From positions 123,096,501-123,160,500 of the forward strand of contig CM044308.1 in the NCBI GenBank assembly GCA_024291935.2: a DNA stretch of 64,000 nucleotides, given 5' to 3'. This DNA is from Okapia johnstoni. Its lineage: Eukaryota > Chordata > Mammalia > Artiodactyla > Giraffidae. Position 1 is the stretch's first letter; each line of letters starts with the position of its first letter. The translations under genes and the position numbers were made by a program. The notes beneath the pieces were generated by a model. The model searched no databases. It saw only the letters and a list, made by a program, of their open reading frames with translations, and was not told the DNA's origin. Shown here piece by piece: positions 61,943-64,000 of this stretch.

Positions 61943-63696
61943 AACAGGATTCTCCACGTGCAGGAAAAGAGCATGCCAGAGACATGAACAGAATGTCCAA
62001 AAGTCCACCGAGTGACCTTATGAGAATATATATAGCTAATATTAGCTTCCTCTGCAGTCCTAACTAGTCAGCTAGGCTCCAAATCTCTCAAAGGAAAATC
62101 ATATAGATAAATGCAGAAACACATCTCCCTTCTCAGGAAACAGAAATGCCAACATCTGGTTCTCAACTCCACTTAAAGTGGAAAAAAAACAGACATATGT
62201 TGTTACAAAGCAAGGAAACAATGGTATTAAAAACCCAGTAAAAAGCTGTCAGTGGGCACTTTCCTCTCCCACATTCACTCACTGTCGTACACTGGATGCT
62301 AGACCAGGCCTTGCAGGTTGAACATCAGTAGCAGGAGTGGCTGGGCAGGAAAGGTTAACTGGCCAACTGAACATACTCATCAGTGTTCCTTCTATTGCTG
62401 AGGTCCTAACACTAACTCAAGAAAGACTCAAAAATACCATGTATCACAAGACCTGAAGAGAATTCAGAACTTTTGCTGTCTTTGGTACATATGAGGTTGT
62501 TTTTGTGTTTTCTCCCCTTTGCTTCTGCTGCTGAGAAAACTTCTGATGGACCATTTCTGAGCTAGGAGGCTAAGGAAGCAACTTTCTCAGCTGTCTCACT
62601 GGAGGTCCATCTTTGAAACAACTGTGTTGGGTACTCAGATCTGGTTTATTTCTACTTGTCAGCCATGCAGTCAGGAAAGAGAAGCAAATTCATACATGCA
62701 TCTTGTCTTGCATCTTGCAAAGTTAACTCATATTTTTAAACCAACATCCACCCAAGGCCTTGCCAATCTTAGTTCCAATGTACACCAAGTCTAAATGTAC
62801 TTTGTTTCTCGCCTAAGGCAGTGCTGCACTGAAGCCCAGCTGAAGTGCATTTATGATTTCAGACTACGAAACACTGCATTTAAGTTTTGCTCTGCTTCTG
62901 CATGACAGCAATCACTCTATGTCACTACACTGGTCCCTCAGTCTAAATTCTGTTTTGTGATGGTTCGTGCACTAAAGACAGATTACCCTGAAGCTGGGTA
63001 CTGAAGATTTTTTTTGTAACATTATGTTCACTACATTATAGTAAAAGTCATAACATTCACTGCTCCATAACATATACTATTGCTTTTATTCAGATTTTTA
63101 TATTGCCTTAAGCATTTACTCTGATTCAAGAGGAAATTCTGATAGAGAAAAAAAGGATTTTAAAAACTATTTAAATGTTAGCTGTTTTATATTATGGAAA
63201 TTGAAAAAAATACGCATTCAAGAAATCACTCAAACCTCTCTATATGCCAATGTTCTACATTGAACTGGACTATATTTTAGTACAACCTTTTTGTCAAGGG
63301 AATATATTTCATATTTGTAAAATGCTACTTGATTTCTGTACTCTTGAAAGTAAGACTATTAAATAGTAGAATCCCATATAGCCTTCTTTAGAAAGTGTTA
63401 TGAGGTATTTGTATATTTCAAGGTAGTATATGTTTATCTCTAGTGGTTAACTATATGAACGGAGAGTTTGGGGAACTGGAAACACAGCATTTAACAAAAC
63501 AAAAATCCTCGCCTTCAAAAAACTTACGCTCAAGGGAGGAAAAGTACTGGGTGAAACGGGGAGGAGAGGCAGTCACAGCGAGGGAAGACGTCTGAGAAAT
63601 GGCAGGGGACAGATCATACAGAGGATTGTAAGCTGCTGAGATATGGGATGGAAAGCGATTAGAGAGTTTTATTTAAAGCATTAATGTGATATGGCT
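61943..63696. other. Mostly unique sequence
   Basis: 63480-63580 (catttaacaaaacaaaaatc, caaaaaacttacgctcaagg) resembles an old dispersed mammalian repeat that I cannot name with confidence. Nothing else is recognised. Confidence 0.4.
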
Positions 63697-64000
63697 TACA
63701 TTTTTTTATTGAGATGTAATTCACATATCATAAAACTCACCCTCTGAAAGGGCACAATTCAGTGGTTTTTAGTATAGTCACAAGGTTGTGCAACCACTTC
63801 TAACTCCAGAACATTTTCATCACTGCAAAGAGAAGCCCTCGACCCCTAAGCAGTCACTCCCCTTTCCCATGCCCCACTCCAGCTCTGGCAACCATGATCT
63901 ACTTTCTCTATGGATTTGCATTTTGTAGTCATTTCATATATATGGAATCATAACATGTGTGGCCTTTTGTATCTGACTTACTTTTTACCTGGATCTCTCT
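63697..64000 (-). repeat. Old L1M 3'UTR, minus strand, cut by window edge
   Basis: The complement of the same L1M tail as 47330-47655: ttgagatgtaattcacatat, cacaaggttgtgcaaccact, ctctggcaaccatgatctac, tggaatcataacatgtgtgg. Continues beyond 64000. Confidence 0.85.

Overview
This window looks like nuclear DNA of a ruminant (Ruminantia, most likely Bovidae). The basis is its repeats. It carries several BovB (RTE-type) LINEs, Bov-tA SINEs, two complete dimeric BOV-A2 SINEs, a cetartiodactyl CHR-2-type SINE and ruminant L1 copies. These sit on older mammalian repeats: MIR, L2, L1M, MER5-like hAT elements and a Tigger-type mariner. Cattle, buffalo, sheep and goat cannot be told apart here without a database search. 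There is no bacterial, viral or organellar gene content, no tRNA or rRNA gene, and no CRISPR.

Layout. 1-4643: a BovB on the minus strand, a very small twin-primed L1 tail, then the 5' half of an old L1 on the minus strand with its 5'UTR, split by a Bov-tA. 4644-6282: no recognised repeat. 6283-9022: a young 5'-truncated L1 whose ORF2 has one premature stop. 9035-13.9 kb: mostly unique. 13.9-18.2 kb: a dense patch of old hAT elements, two L1 tails, a Tigger MITE and a SINE. 18.2-26.4 kb: mostly unique, with a possible LTR and an L1 tail. 26.4-31.5 kb: MIR, L2, BovB, BOV-A2, a second BovB and L1, nested or adjacent. 31.5-52 kb: mostly unique with scattered SINEs and old L1/L2/MIR. 52.3-57.1 kb: L2, then three BovB copies, two of which form a long inverted repeat. 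57-64 kb: unique DNA plus three L1 segments.

The recognisable coding sequence is retrotransposon reverse transcriptase, all of it disrupted. Beneath it there are minus-strand segments that look like small protein-coding exons: 48567-48686, 24973-25037, 22921-23085 and a terminal one at 11828-11902. They have good splice sites and their reading phases join in order. One holds an in-frame TGA. I could not identify the protein, so these remain candidates; if real, most of the window is intron of one minus-strand gene or decayed gene. I found no convincing new biological system.
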